DNA of 64,000 nucleotides from Allobosea sp. Root483D1. Lineage in GTDB: Bacteria > Pseudomonadota > Alphaproteobacteria > Rhizobiales > Beijerinckiaceae. This document shows positions 29,118 to 37,364 of this stretch, one piece after another. Position 1 is the stretch's first letter. Every line of letters begins with the position of its first letter. Position numbers and translations under genes: made by a program. The DNA is taken from the NCBI RefSeq assembly GCF_001429505.1, contig NZ_LMJW01000022.1:1141436-1205435 (forward strand), in the 5' to 3' direction. The notes beneath the pieces were generated by a model. The model worked only from the letters and a program-made list of their open reading frames with translations. It searched no databases and was not told the origin of the DNA.

Positions 29118-29723
29118 TCAGCCCCCGGCAGGCCGGGTGATCGAGAACAGTTCGCTGACCTCGGCATAGTCGCTGTAGCCGCAGCGGGCGATCGGATTGG
29201 CGCCCGCGGTATCGAAGCGCCCGTCGCGCACGAAAGCCTCGTCGACATAGGCCGCGACGACCTGGCCGAGCACCATCCAGCGCGGCACATCATTGCCGTC
29301 GACGTCCCTGAGCTGCTGGATCGACAGGAGCTTGCATTCGAGCGCGGCCGGGCTGGCCGCAACCCGCGGCGGCCGGACGATCCGCGACGGCGCCATCTCC
29401 AGCCCGGCATGGCTGTATTCGCTCTCCCCGCGCGGCAGCGGCGCCGAGGTCAGGTTCATCTGCTGGTCGAGCGCCCTGGTGACGAGGCTGCAGGTGAACT
29501 CGCCGGTCTCCTCGATGAAGGCGACCGCATCCTTCTTGTTCTCGGAGGAGAACATCACGATGTTCGGCCGCGACGAGATCGCGTTGAAGAAGCTGTAGGG
29601 CGAGAGATTGACCTCGCCCTTGGCATTCAAGGCCGTGATCCAGCCGATCGGCCGCGGTGCCACGATCGCCTTGAACGGGTCGTGCCTGAAGCCGAGATCG
29701 CGCCCCTCATTGGTGTAGTACAC
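29118..29723 (-). CDS. Flavin reductase family protein
   Basis: About 201 residues with the flavin reductase-like FMN-binding fold: HDPFKAIVAPRPIGWITAL at the N-terminus, then NLSPYSFFNAISSRPNIVMF. It probably supplies reduced flavin or acts as an FMN-binding oxidoreductase. Start: GTG 29723, with GAGGGG provided by the end of the upstream nitroreductase gene; GTG 29732 (GTGA overlap) is the alternative. It forms an operon with the nitroreductase and the mini-protein. Confidence 0.87.
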   Translation of the reverse strand: MYYTNEGRDLGFRHDPFKAIVAPRPIGWITALNAKGEVNLSPYSFFNAISSRPNIVMFSSENKKDAVAFIEETGEFTCSLVTRALDQQMNLTSAPLPRGESEYSHAGLEMAPSRIVRPPRVAASPAALECKLLSIQQLRDVDGNDVPRWMVLGQVVAAYVDEAFVRDGRFDTAGANPIARCGYSDYAEVSELFSITRPAGG

Positions 29724-29728
29724 GGCGC

Positions 29729-30298
29729 TCACCCCTCGAACCGGCTGACGATCGCGGCAAGATCCGGCCGCTCGCGGTCGGCGGGGCGGCCATCGGCCTT
29801 GCCGAGATGGACGAAGCCGGCGATGCGCTCGTTCGGGTCGAGCCCGAAGGCATCCAGCACCTTGCGATCGAAGGCGAACCAGTTGGTCAGCCAGGAACCG
29901 TTGAAACCGAGCGCCTCGGCGGCGATCAGCATGTTCATGCAGACCGCGCCGGCCGAGAGCTCCTGCTCCCATTCCGGGATCTTCTCGTGCTTGCGGGCAC
30001 GCGAAACTACCGCGATCACCACGGGAGCGTGGAGCAGGCGCTTGCGCTCGAACCCCACCTTGTCCTCGTCGGCCTGCGGATTGCGCTCCTTGAAGACGCC
30101 GGCGACGATCTCTGCCGCTTTCTCCTTGGCCGCGCCGGAGAAGACGATGAAGCGCCAGGGCGCGAGCTTGCCATGGTCCGGCACGCGTGCTGCCACGGTA
30201 AGGATTTCACGGAGCTGGCTCTCATCCGGCCCGGGAGCGGAGAGAAATTGCGGCGGTACCGAGCGACGGAGCTTGAGCAGGGAGAGCGTGTCGGTCAT
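29729..30298 (-). CDS. Nitroreductase family protein
   Basis: A 189-residue NfsB-fold FMN enzyme, YdjA-like in size. Family blocks: LKLRRSVPPQFL, ARVPDHGKLAPWRFIVFSG (the FMN phosphate contact region) and ALGFNGSWLTNW. It reduces nitro- or quinone-like substrates with NAD(P)H; the physiological substrate is unknown. ATG 30298 was chosen because the family starts at this point. It shares a 103-bp divergent promoter region with 30402-31352. Confidence 0.87.
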   Translation of the reverse strand: MTDTLSLLKLRRSVPPQFLSAPGPDESQLREILTVAARVPDHGKLAPWRFIVFSGAAKEKAAEIVAGVFKERNPQADEDKVGFERKRLLHAPVVIAVVSRARKHEKIPEWEQELSAGAVCMNMLIAAEALGFNGSWLTNWFAFDRKVLDAFGLDPNERIAGFVHLGKADGRPADRERPDLAAIVSRFEG

Positions 30299-30401
30299 GA
30301 ACGATCCGGAAAATGGCGCAGCGGCGGGGGATGGTGGTCCCCAGTTAAGGTTTCGCCATGATGAGGACAAGCGAACCTGCTCCTTCCTCGGTGCAAGGAC
30401 G

Positions 30402-31352
30402 ATGACGGCGCAGCGCATGTTTCAACGCGACGAATTCCAGATCTTGGCTGCGGCGCCTGCGAAAGCGGCGCGCGCGGCAATGGTAGCGCTGTTGGCGGCA
30501 CTGATCGTATCGGCCCCTGCCCTCGCCCAGACGCCCGATGCGGCGCCCTCGTCGACGACGCCCGGCTCACCGCCGCCCGTCGCCCCGGCCACGCGCCCCG
30601 GCCAGGCGACACTCTCGCTCGGCGCCCAGTTCTCCGGCAATCGCAAGCCGATCCGCTCTGGCCTGGTCTGGCGCGTGCTGACCGAATCCTTCGACGGCTC
30701 GCCGCCGCGCATCGTCGCGCGCTCGAACGAGGCCGAGCCCAGCTTCGCGCTCGATCCCGGCGTCTACCTGCTCCACGCCGCCTATGGTTTCGCCAGCGCG
30801 ACCAAGCGCATCACCCTCGGTTCGCAAGGCCTGAGCGACCGGCTCAGCGTCAGCGCCGGTGCGCTCTCGCTCGCCGGCTCGATCGGGGAGACGCCGATCG
30901 CGCCCAATCAGCTGAGCTTCTCGGTGTTCGTGCCGCTACAGGGCAATTCGGAAGGCCGCCTCGTCGCCTCCAGCGTCAAGTCCGGCGAACTGATCCGGCT
31001 GCCCGAGGGCACCTATCATATCGTTTCGACCTACGGCGATTCGAACGCGATCCAGCGCTCCGATGTCCGGGTCGAATCCGGTCAGGTCACCCAGGCGACG
31101 CTGCACCACCGCGCCGCGCAGGTGACGCTGAAGCTGGTCGCCGGCCCCGGTGGCGAGGCCTTCGCGGGTACCGCCTTCAGCGTGCTCACCCCGGGCGGCG
31201 ACGTCATCCGCGAGGCGATCGGCGCCTTCCCGCAGGTGATCCTGGCCGAGGGCGACTATGTCCTGATCGCCCGGCAGGAGGGCCAGGTCTTCTCGCGCGA
31301 CTTCAAGGTCGAGGCTGGGCGTGATCGCGATATCGAGGTGATCGCGCGCTGA
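30402..31352 (+). CDS. Secreted beta-sandwich protein of unknown function
   Basis: A 316-residue exported protein. A signal segment (MVALLAALIVSAPALAQ) ends near residue 42, then a Pro/Thr/Ser-rich linker (TPDAAPSSTTPGSPPPVAP) leads to three similar beta-sandwich units (LVWRVLTESFDGSPPRIVAR; SVFVPLQGNSEGRLVASS; SVLTPGGDVIREAIG). Each unit pairs a 'modifier' strand with a following YLLHAAYG / YHIVSTYGD / YVLIARQEG strand. I do not recognise a named family. Starts at 30402 and 30417 are both possible; ribosome sites are weak. Confidence 0.7.
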   Translation: MTAQRMFQRDEFQILAAAPAKAARAAMVALLAALIVSAPALAQTPDAAPSSTTPGSPPPVAPATRPGQATLSLGAQFSGNRKPIRSGLVWRVLTESFDGSPPRIVARSNEAEPSFALDPGVYLLHAAYGFASATKRITLGSQGLSDRLSVSAGALSLAGSIGETPIAPNQLSFSVFVPLQGNSEGRLVASSVKSGELIRLPEGTYHIVSTYGDSNAIQRSDVRVESGQVTQATLHHRAAQVTLKLVAGPGGEAFAGTAFSVLTPGGDVIREAIGAFPQVILAEGDYVLIARQEGQVFSRDFKVEAGRDRDIEVIAR

Positions 31353-31358
31353 AGCGGT

Positions 31359-32189
31359 TCAATTCGTCGGCTTGCCGGGCTCGCGCCCGCCCGTCAGCTC
31401 ACTGACGATACCGTCGGCGAGGCGGATGCCGAAGCAGCGATAGCCGGCCTCGACCACCTGGAGCCCGTCCATGCCGACGATCTCCTCTTCGCTGAACTGC
31501 TTCGAGCCCGACCAGCTCTTCATCATGGCGTAGCGCGGGAAGACCGGGACGCCGCTGTCGCTCGCCGTCTTCGCCAGCACGGCCCGGTAGTCGTCATATT
31601 TGGGGTAGCGCCCCTCGCGCTGCAGCCAGGGCATGTCCATCAGAACGAGGTCGATCCCGGCCTCCTGCAGCTTGTGGGCGCCCTTGCGCAGGATCTTGGC
31701 GAGCTTCTCCTCGCCGATGTCGCGAATGGCGTCGTTCACCGCCGTCTGCCAGATCACCAGGGACGGCTTCTCGGGAATAATCTCACTCTCAAGCCGCAGA
31801 TACATCTCGTAAGCCGACTGGCCACCGACACCTAGGTTCGTGACCTTGATCTCGCGCCCCGGCAGGCGCCGGCGAAGCTCGGCCTCGAGCACGGCGGGGT
31901 AACTGCGATCAGGGTCGCTCGCGCCGGTTCCGGCGGTGCTCGAGGAGCCGAGCGCGACGATGGTGAGCCGGTTGGTCTCGGCCAGCACACGCTTCGATGC
32001 CGATAACATGGGCTTGAATGGGTGCTGGGCCGCGCCGGCGCGGCAGCGACTATCCACCATCTGGGCAAGCGGCTTGGGCCCGGCAGATGCCGGCAAGGCC
32101 GACGCCAGGATCAGAAGAAGGGCGCTCAGGCCGTAGCGGCCTGGTCGCGCGGGGCGCTGGCGGCGCGTGCCGTGAGCGTCTTGTACCAC
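31359..32189 (-). CDS. SGNH/GDSL hydrolase-like protein lacking the catalytic His
   Basis: About 276 residues with a signal peptide (LSALLLILASALPASAG). Block I holds the nucleophile Ser (ALGSSSTAGTGASD), a Gly block is present (NLGVGGQSAY) and block III is QTAVNDA. In block V the usual D-x-x-H reads DGLQ, so Gln replaces the catalytic His. It may have lost esterase activity or use another base. GTG 32189 is the best start for the signal peptide, overlapping the OpgC gene by 64 bp; they are likely one operon acting on envelope glycans. Confidence 0.78.
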   Translation of the reverse strand: MVQDAHGTRRQRPARPGRYGLSALLLILASALPASAGPKPLAQMVDSRCRAGAAQHPFKPMLSASKRVLAETNRLTIVALGSSSTAGTGASDPDRSYPAVLEAELRRRLPGREIKVTNLGVGGQSAYEMYLRLESEIIPEKPSLVIWQTAVNDAIRDIGEEKLAKILRKGAHKLQEAGIDLVLMDMPWLQREGRYPKYDDYRAVLAKTASDSGVPVFPRYAMMKSWSGSKQFSEEEIVGMDGLQVVEAGYRCFGIRLADGIVSELTGGREPGKPTN

Positions 32190-33310
32190 GAGAGAAAGGT
32201 TCCTAGCCCAAGCAGGATGGTAATCCCGCTCAGGTTCATGAGCAACTGGACCCAAAGGACGAAGGAAGTCTCCGCCAGGATGATCTGGCCGGTGATCGCC
32301 AGGACGATTCCGGCGCAGAATACCTCCAAAGAGTGTCGCCCGAGTGCAGCGAGCCGCCGGCCGGCCAGTCCGCTCAGGATACCCGCATCGGACCGCAGGA
32401 AGCGCAGCACCAGCCAGGCCATCGCCGCCAGATGGACGACGCGCGGCCAGGCGAGATTGGTCTTGTCGGTGCCGATCTGCAGGCTGTCGATCCAGTCGTT
32501 CAGCAACGCGACGCCGAACGGATTGCCGGAGGACAGCTTCACCGCCGCCGCGAACAGCAGGACCATGACCGCCGCGATGTCGAGCACGCGCAATTTCGGC
32601 ACGCCGGCGCCGACGAGACCGAGCCGGCCGATGACGACGCCGAAGGTGAACAGCATCTGCCAGGCGAAGGGATTGAAGAACCAGCCGCCATCGCCCGGAT
32701 GGTTCGGCAGGTTGAGACCGCCAAGGGTCGCGCCCTGCCAGATCGCGACGGAAATCGCCAGCGCCGCCAGCGGGCTGGTCCGGGCGGTGACGTAGATCAA
32801 CGGAAACGCCGCCAGCAGGACGATGTAGAGCGGCAGGATGTCGAGATAATAGGGCTGGTAGACCAGCCCGAGCGCGTTGACGATCGCCGCCGGCGTGTCG
32901 CTGAAGAAGGGCTGGATGTTGATCGCCTCGACATAGAGCGCGTTCTGGGTACGCACCACCGCGGTCGCGACAATGCCGCAGACCAGCACGAACAGCGCCA
33001 GATGGGCGATGTAGAGCGTCCAGATCCGCGCGCCGACCTTGAGCGAGCCGACCAGCAGCCCGCGCTGGTCGATCAGCCGGCCATAGGCGAAGGCAGCCGA
33101 GATGCCGGCCAGGAGCACGAAGACGTCGGCGGCGTCGGAGAAGCCGTAATTATGCGGCATGGCGGACGAGACGATATTGCCCGGCATGTGGTTGACGAAG
33201 ATCACCAGCAGGATCAGGCCGCGGATCACGTCGATGCGCAGGTCGCGGCCGGGCGAAGCCGCTTCGCGCGGCCCCTTTCCGAACAGCATCAGGCGCCAGA
33301 ATCCGCTCAC
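32126..33310 (-). CDS. OpgC-type membrane acyltransferase
   Basis: About 394 residues with roughly ten membrane helices and the OpgC family opening RDLRIDVIRGLILLVIFVNH followed by YGFSDAADVFVLLAGISAAF. OpgC/MdoC proteins transfer succinyl groups to periplasmic glucans. The overlapping downstream SGNH-like gene would fit esterification or de-esterification of the same polymer. Start is uncertain: GTG 33310 (GGAG upstream), TTG 33355 or ATG 33289. Confidence 0.85.
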   Translation of the reverse strand: MSGFWRLMLFGKGPREAASPGRDLRIDVIRGLILLVIFVNHMPGNIVSSAMPHNYGFSDAADVFVLLAGISAAFAYGRLIDQRGLLVGSLKVGARIWTLYIAHLALFVLVCGIVATAVVRTQNALYVEAINIQPFFSDTPAAIVNALGLVYQPYYLDILPLYIVLLAAFPLIYVTARTSPLAALAISVAIWQGATLGGLNLPNHPGDGGWFFNPFAWQMLFTFGVVIGRLGLVGAGVPKLRVLDIAAVMVLLFAAAVKLSSGNPFGVALLNDWIDSLQIGTDKTNLAWPRVVHLAAMAWLVLRFLRSDAGILSGLAGRRLAALGRHSLEVFCAGIVLAITGQIILAETSFVLWVQLLMNLSGITILLGLGTFLSWYKTLTARAASAPRDQAATA

Positions 33311-33478
33311 GTCACCACCGCTCCGCCATGCCCGGCCTGTGAGGTGGCCACGCAATCGTTCATCTGCCGTTCATCTTAACATTGTGTTGCGAGCAAGGCT
33401 CCGCGGCCAGGGATCACAACCCTGTGCATCAACGTGAGGGACGAGCTTTGGTTCGCCGCTGGCTTGCGCACGCAGCTT

Positions 33479-33519
33479 TGCGATCCGTCATTGGCTTCAA
33501 CGGCCTATGACGGATCGCA
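33479..33519. terminator. Perfect 13-bp inverted repeat between tatC and opgC
   Basis: Arms TGCGATCCGTCAT (33479-33491) and ATGACGGATCGCA (33507-33519) are exactly complementary around a 15-bp loop. It lies downstream of the tatC stop (33569) and upstream of opgC, both on the minus strand, so it may end or process the tat transcript. There is no T-run, so intrinsic termination is not certain. A second small hairpin (TCGCTC TT GAGCGA) lies beside it. Confidence 0.55.
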
Positions 33520-33568
33520 TCGCTCTTGAGCGAGTGATGGCATGAGCTGGGCGAGTGGCGGAGCTGCG

Positions 33569-34396
33569 CTAGGCGCCTGCGTCCTCGGCCGCCTTCGCCG
33601 CGTCGCGCTTCTTCTCGACTCGGCGCACCGAGAATATCGAGAGCTCGTAGAGGAGCAGCATCGGGATCGCGAGCATCAGCTGAGAGATCACGTCCGGCGG
33701 GGTCAAAACCGCCGCGATCACGAAGACGAAGACGATGGCGTAGCGGCGCTTGTCCTTCAGGAACTGCGCGTCGATGATTCCCGCCTGGCCGAGCAGGGTC
33801 AGGATCACCGGCAGCTGGAAGGAAATGCCGAAGGCGAAGATCAGCGTCATGATCAGCGACAGGTACTCGCTGACCTTGGGCAGGAGCGCGATGCCGGCCT
33901 GCCCCTCGGTCGCCGCCTGCTGCATGCCGATCGAGAACTTCATCAGCACCGGCATGGCGAAGAAGAACACCAGCGCCGCGCCGAGCAGGAAGAAGATCGG
34001 TGTCGCCGCCAGATAGGGGGCGAAGGCCTGACGCTCGTTCTTGTAGAGGCCTGGCGCGACGAATTTGTAGACCTGCGTCGCGATCACCGGAAAGGCGAAG
34101 AAGCCGGCGCCGAACGCCGCGACCTTGATATGGGTGAACAGCAGCTCGAGCGGACCGGTATAGATCAGCTGCGCATTGGCGCTGGAGCCCGCCGCCCAGA
34201 CATAGGGCAGCACGAGCGTGTTGTAGATCTGCGTCGAGAAGGCAAAGCAGATGAAGAACATGATCAGGAAGGCGATCAGCGACTTGATCAGTCGCGAGCG
34301 CAATTCGATCAGATGGTCGATCAGCGGCGCACGCGACGCCTCGATCTCGTCCTCGCCCGCGCGCTTCGGCTCGGTATTCGCCTCGACGACGCTCAT
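33569..34396 (-). CDS. tatC: Sec-independent protein translocase TatC
   Basis: A 275-residue polytopic receptor subunit of the twin-arginine translocase with six predicted helices. Signatures: PLIDHLIELRSRLIKS (N-terminal) and FVIAAVLTPPDVISQLMLAIP. It recognises Tat signal peptides together with TatB. Start ATG 34396 overlaps the tatB stop (ATGA). Tat-type signals occur on the orphan binding proteins in this window. Confidence 0.96.
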   Translation of the reverse strand: MSVVEANTEPKRAGEDEIEASRAPLIDHLIELRSRLIKSLIAFLIMFFICFAFSTQIYNTLVLPYVWAAGSSANAQLIYTGPLELLFTHIKVAAFGAGFFAFPVIATQVYKFVAPGLYKNERQAFAPYLAATPIFFLLGAALVFFFAMPVLMKFSIGMQQAATEGQAGIALLPKVSEYLSLIMTLIFAFGISFQLPVILTLLGQAGIIDAQFLKDKRRYAIVFVFVIAAVLTPPDVISQLMLAIPMLLLYELSIFSVRRVEKKRDAAKAAEDAGA

Positions 34397-34947
34397 GCCG
34401 TCTCTCCGTCCTCGGCCGCGACGGCCTTGGTCTTGCGCTTGCGTGCGGGCTTGGCCGGCCGCTCCTCAGCCGCAGCCACCTCCGCCGGCACGACCGGTTC
34501 TTCGGTCGCGACGGTCTTGCGGCGGCGCTTTGGCCTTGCTTCCGGCTCAGGCTCGGCGACGGGCGACGGCGCGATGTTGACGGGCGCCGGCAGGTCGGGC
34601 GCCGGCAGCTTGGCGAGCGTCGCCTCGGCATCCTTCATCGCCTTGTCGTCGGCGCCGGCCGGCTTCGAGGCATCAGCCGCGCCGAAATCCTTCATCGGCT
34701 CGATCGGGTCGAAATTGGTCGAGGCCTGCACCGAATTGCCGATATCCTCGACCTGCTTCTTCAGGTCGGTGAGCTCGGCCTCGCGCATGGCCTCGTTGAA
34801 CTGGCCCTGGAACTCGGAGGCCATACGCCGAATCTTGCCGATCGCCTGCCCGGCGGCGCGCAGCGCCCCGGGCAAGTCCTTGGGGCCGATCACGACGAGC
34901 GCGACGCCCCCGATCAGCAGCATTTCGCTCCAGGCGATGTCGAACAT
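34393..34947 (-). CDS. tatB: Sec-independent protein translocase TatB
   Basis: A 184-residue TatB: one N-terminal membrane helix (WSEMLLIGGVALVVIGPKDLPGA), an amphipathic helix (GQAIGKIRRMASEFQGQFNEA) and a long Pro/Ala/Lys-rich tail (RPKRRRKTVATEEP; KPARKRKTKAVAAE). AAAGGA precedes ATG 34947. The 99-bp gap from tatA contains a 9-bp hairpin at 35005-35027. Confidence 0.95.
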   Translation of the reverse strand: MFDIAWSEMLLIGGVALVVIGPKDLPGALRAAGQAIGKIRRMASEFQGQFNEAMREAELTDLKKQVEDIGNSVQASTNFDPIEPMKDFGAADASKPAGADDKAMKDAEATLAKLPAPDLPAPVNIAPSPVAEPEPEARPKRRRKTVATEEPVVPAEVAAAEERPAKPARKRKTKAVAAEDGETA

Positions 34948-35004
34948 CGACGGCCGGTCCTTTAGGAAATCTTGTACCGCACCCGGGAGGCGCCGGAGTC
35001 GGCA

Positions 35005-35027
35005 CCGATCGGAGTTGTTCCGATCGG
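35005..35027. promoter_or_regulatory. Hairpin in the tatA-tatB gap
   Basis: Arms CCGATCGGA (35005-35013) and TCCGATCGG (35019-35027) pair perfectly around GTTGT. The hairpin lies between tatA and tatB with no T-run. It could reduce read-through or stabilise the upstream tatA message, which would fit the higher amount of TatA needed; this is an inference. Confidence 0.55.
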
Positions 35028-35046
35028 CGAGCCCGCTCCTACGAGA

Positions 35047-35289
35047 TCAGGCCTTGGTCTCGGCCTTGGCCGGCTGCGGGGTCGCAGTCTGAGCCGTCTG
35101 GTCGATCACCTTGGGATCGGCCGGCTGCTGCGCGGCCGCCGGCGGGGTCTCGTCCTCAGCCATGCCCTTCTTGAACGACTTGATGCCCTTGGCAACGTCG
35201 CCCATCAGTTCGGACACCTTGCCACGGCCGAACAGCAGCATGACGATGACGCCGACGACGATCCAGTGCCAGATACTGACGCCACCCAT
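35047..35289 (-). CDS. tatA: Sec-independent protein translocase TatA
   Basis: An 80-residue pore-forming subunit: membrane helix IWHWIVVGVIVMLLFGRGKVSE with the conserved FG hinge, then amphipathic helix LMGDVAKGIKSFKKGM and an acidic/Gln-rich tail. GGAGGAG is placed ideally before ATG 35289. First gene of tatABC. Confidence 0.95.
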   Translation of the reverse strand: MGGVSIWHWIVVGVIVMLLFGRGKVSELMGDVAKGIKSFKKGMAEDETPPAAAQQPADPKVIDQTAQTATPQPAKAETKA

Positions 35290-35358
35290 GGCGGAACTCC
35301 TCCGAAATTGAATGCGCGGCCCGACTTGTCCCGACGGGCCAGATGCTTGTGCCGGAAA

Positions 35359-36474
35359 CTAGGTGTCCCCTACAGGGAACACAAGGACTTCGTCCATCTC
35401 TATGTCGATGCCGACATCCTCGCCCTCGGCGACGGAAACTCGTCGTGTCGGCAGTCGCGCCATCAACGGCTTGTCGAGGCCATCGACCGCCAGCTCGATA
35501 TGATCGACCTCGCCGAGGAAGCGTCGCGTCATCACCCGCGCCGGCAGGCAGAACCCTTTCGGCACCAGCCGGATCGCCTGGGGACGCACGCCGACGACCG
35601 CGTTCGCTCCATCGGCCAGGTCAGGCGCCGGAAACCGCCCGAGCGGGGTATCCACGGCGCCATCCCGCACAACGGCCTCGATTTCGGTAAGATCGCAGAA
35701 AAATCGGGCGGCAAAGAGGCTGGCGGGCCGGCGGTAGAGCTCTTCGGCGGTGCCGGTCTGGACGATGCGACCCTGCTGCATCAGCACGATCCGGTCGGCG
35801 ACGCGCATCGCATCCTCGGGATCATGGGTGACGATGATCGAGGTCGCGCCGATCTCCTGCAGCAGTGCCATCGTCTCGTCGCGCACCACGTCACGCAGCC
35901 GGCGGTCGAGATTGGAGAAGGGCTCGTCCATCAAGAGCACGCCGGGGCGCGGCGCCACCGCGCGCGCCAGCGCCACGCGCTGCTGCTCGCCGCCCGAAAG
36001 CATGTGTGGATAGGCCTCGGCGAGGTCGGCGAGGCCGACGCGGGCGATGGCGCGCAGGGCCGTGGCATCGGCCTCGGCATTGCCGTAGCCGCGCAGGCCG
36101 AAGCGGACATTCTCGCGCACCGAAAGATGCGGAAAGAGCGCATAATCCTGGAAGACGAGACCGACCCCCCTCGCCTCCGGCTCGACGAAGCTGCCGGGCG
36201 AAGACACGTCGCGCCCTTCGAGCAGGACGCGACCCGCGCTCGGCCGTTCGACCCCGGCGGCGAGCCGCAGCAGCGTCGTCTTGCCGCAGCCGGAATGGCC
36301 GAGCAGCGCGACGATCTCGCCCGGTGCGACGTTGAGCGAGACCCCGTCCAGCGCCGTCACCGCACCGAATCGCTGAGTGACGCCTTCGAAGCCGAGCGCC
36401 ATCGGGATGGCGGCGCCGGCCGTGCCGCGCCGTCCCCAACCCAGCCAACGCGGCCTGCCTTCACTACGCGCCAA
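35359..36474 (-). CDS. ABC transporter ATP-binding protein, iron(III) type
   Basis: About 371 residues (347 if it starts at ATG 36402). Walker A GHSGCGKTT, ABC signature LSGGEQQR, Walker B VLLMDEPF and H-loop VTHDPEDAMRVAD are present, followed by an FbpC-like C-terminal regulatory domain (ARFFCDLTEIEAVVRDGAVD ... VGVRPQAIRLVP). TTG 36474 has AGGAG six bases upstream; ATG 36402 starts where the family normally begins but has no ribosome site. There is no permease or binding protein nearby, so it is the obvious partner for fbpAB at 3450-6154. Confidence 0.85.
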   Translation of the reverse strand: MARSEGRPRWLGWGRRGTAGAAIPMALGFEGVTQRFGAVTALDGVSLNVAPGEIVALLGHSGCGKTTLLRLAAGVERPSAGRVLLEGRDVSSPGSFVEPEARGVGLVFQDYALFPHLSVRENVRFGLRGYGNAEADATALRAIARVGLADLAEAYPHMLSGGEQQRVALARAVAPRPGVLLMDEPFSNLDRRLRDVVRDETMALLQEIGATSIIVTHDPEDAMRVADRIVLMQQGRIVQTGTAEELYRRPASLFAARFFCDLTEIEAVVRDGAVDTPLGRFPAPDLADGANAVVGVRPQAIRLVPKGFCLPARVMTRRFLGEVDHIELAVDGLDKPLMARLPTRRVSVAEGEDVGIDIEMDEVLVFPVGDT

Positions 36475-36494
36475 GTCGTTCTCCTGAGACACAC

Positions 36495-36642
36495 CGTCAT
36501 TCCGGGGCGCGGCGCAGCCGCGAGCCCGGAATCCAGAACCTATGCCGTCGCCGGAAGGAGCGGCTGGGTGCGGTGCCCTTGCAATAGGCGGCATCGGTTC
36601 TGGATTCCGGTCTCTTCGCTCCGCGAAGCCCCGGAATGACGG
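36495..36642. repeat. Composite inverted-repeat element between scpB and the ABC ATPase
   Basis: A 148-bp element with outer arms CCGTCATTCCGGGGC / GCCCCGGAATGACGG and inner arms GGAATCCAGAACC (36528-36540) / GGTTCTGGATTCC (36596-36608). The centre holds a third weak stem. It differs in sequence from families A and B but has the same style. It ends 31 bp after the scpB stop (minus strand). Confidence 0.75.
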
Positions 36643-36673
36643 CGTGGTCCGCGATCTAGTCCCCCGCGCTGTG

Positions 36674-37357
36674 CTAGCTGGCATCGCCGTCGTCAAGCGG
36701 CGTGAACAGGTCGCCGAGCGGATCTTCGTCGTCATGCAGGCCCGGATCGTCGTCCGGCACCGGCACGGTGAGGTCCTTGGCGAGACGCCCCTCGATGAAG
36801 CCGGCGCCCTTCAATTCCTCCAGGCCCGGCAGGTCGTCGATGCGGTCGAGCCCGAAATGATCGAGGAAGGCCGGCGTGGTACCGAAGGTCACCGGCCGTC
36901 CCGGCGAGCGCCTGCGGCCGCGCAGGCGCAGCCAGCCCGCTTCGAGCAGGATGTCGAGGGTGCCCTTGGCGGTGGCGACGCCGCGGATCTCCTCGATCTC
37001 GGCCCGCGTCACCGGCTGGTGATAGGCGATGATGGCGAGCGTCTCCAGCGCGGCACGCGAGAGCTTGCGCGGCTGCTCGGCCTCAGGCGCGAGAAGATAG
37101 GCAAGATCCGGCGCAGTGCGGAAGGCAAAGCCGCCGGCGACGCGCTGCAGCGTCACGCCGCGCATGGCATAGCTCTGCTCCAGCTCGGCGATCACCCGCT
37201 CGATCGGCACGTTGGCCGGCACCGACTTCGCCAGTTCCTGCGCCGAGAGCGGCTGCACCGAGGCGAACAGCAGCGCCTCGACGATGCGGCAGGCGCGCGC
37301 CAGCGCCTGGTCGGCATCCCACCCCTCCTCGTCCTCTTCGGCTTCGACCCAGGCCAT
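36674..37357 (-). CDS. scpB: Segregation and condensation protein B
   Basis: A 227-residue ScpB, the winged-helix partner that bridges ScpA and SMC in chromosome condensation. Blocks: RIVEALLFASVQPLSAQELA, KLSRAALETLAIIAYHQPVTRAEIEEIRG (split over the two winged helices) and TFGTTPAFLDHFGLDRIDDLPGL. The C-terminal tail is Asp-rich. It starts 7 bp after the scpA stop, with GAGG formed at that stop. Confidence 0.95.
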   Translation of the reverse strand: MAWVEAEEDEEGWDADQALARACRIVEALLFASVQPLSAQELAKSVPANVPIERVIAELEQSYAMRGVTLQRVAGGFAFRTAPDLAYLLAPEAEQPRKLSRAALETLAIIAYHQPVTRAEIEEIRGVATAKGTLDILLEAGWLRLRGRRRSPGRPVTFGTTPAFLDHFGLDRIDDLPGLEELKGAGFIEGRLAKDLTVPVPDDDPGLHDDEDPLGDLFTPLDDGDAS

Positions 37358-37364
37358 CAGCGCC

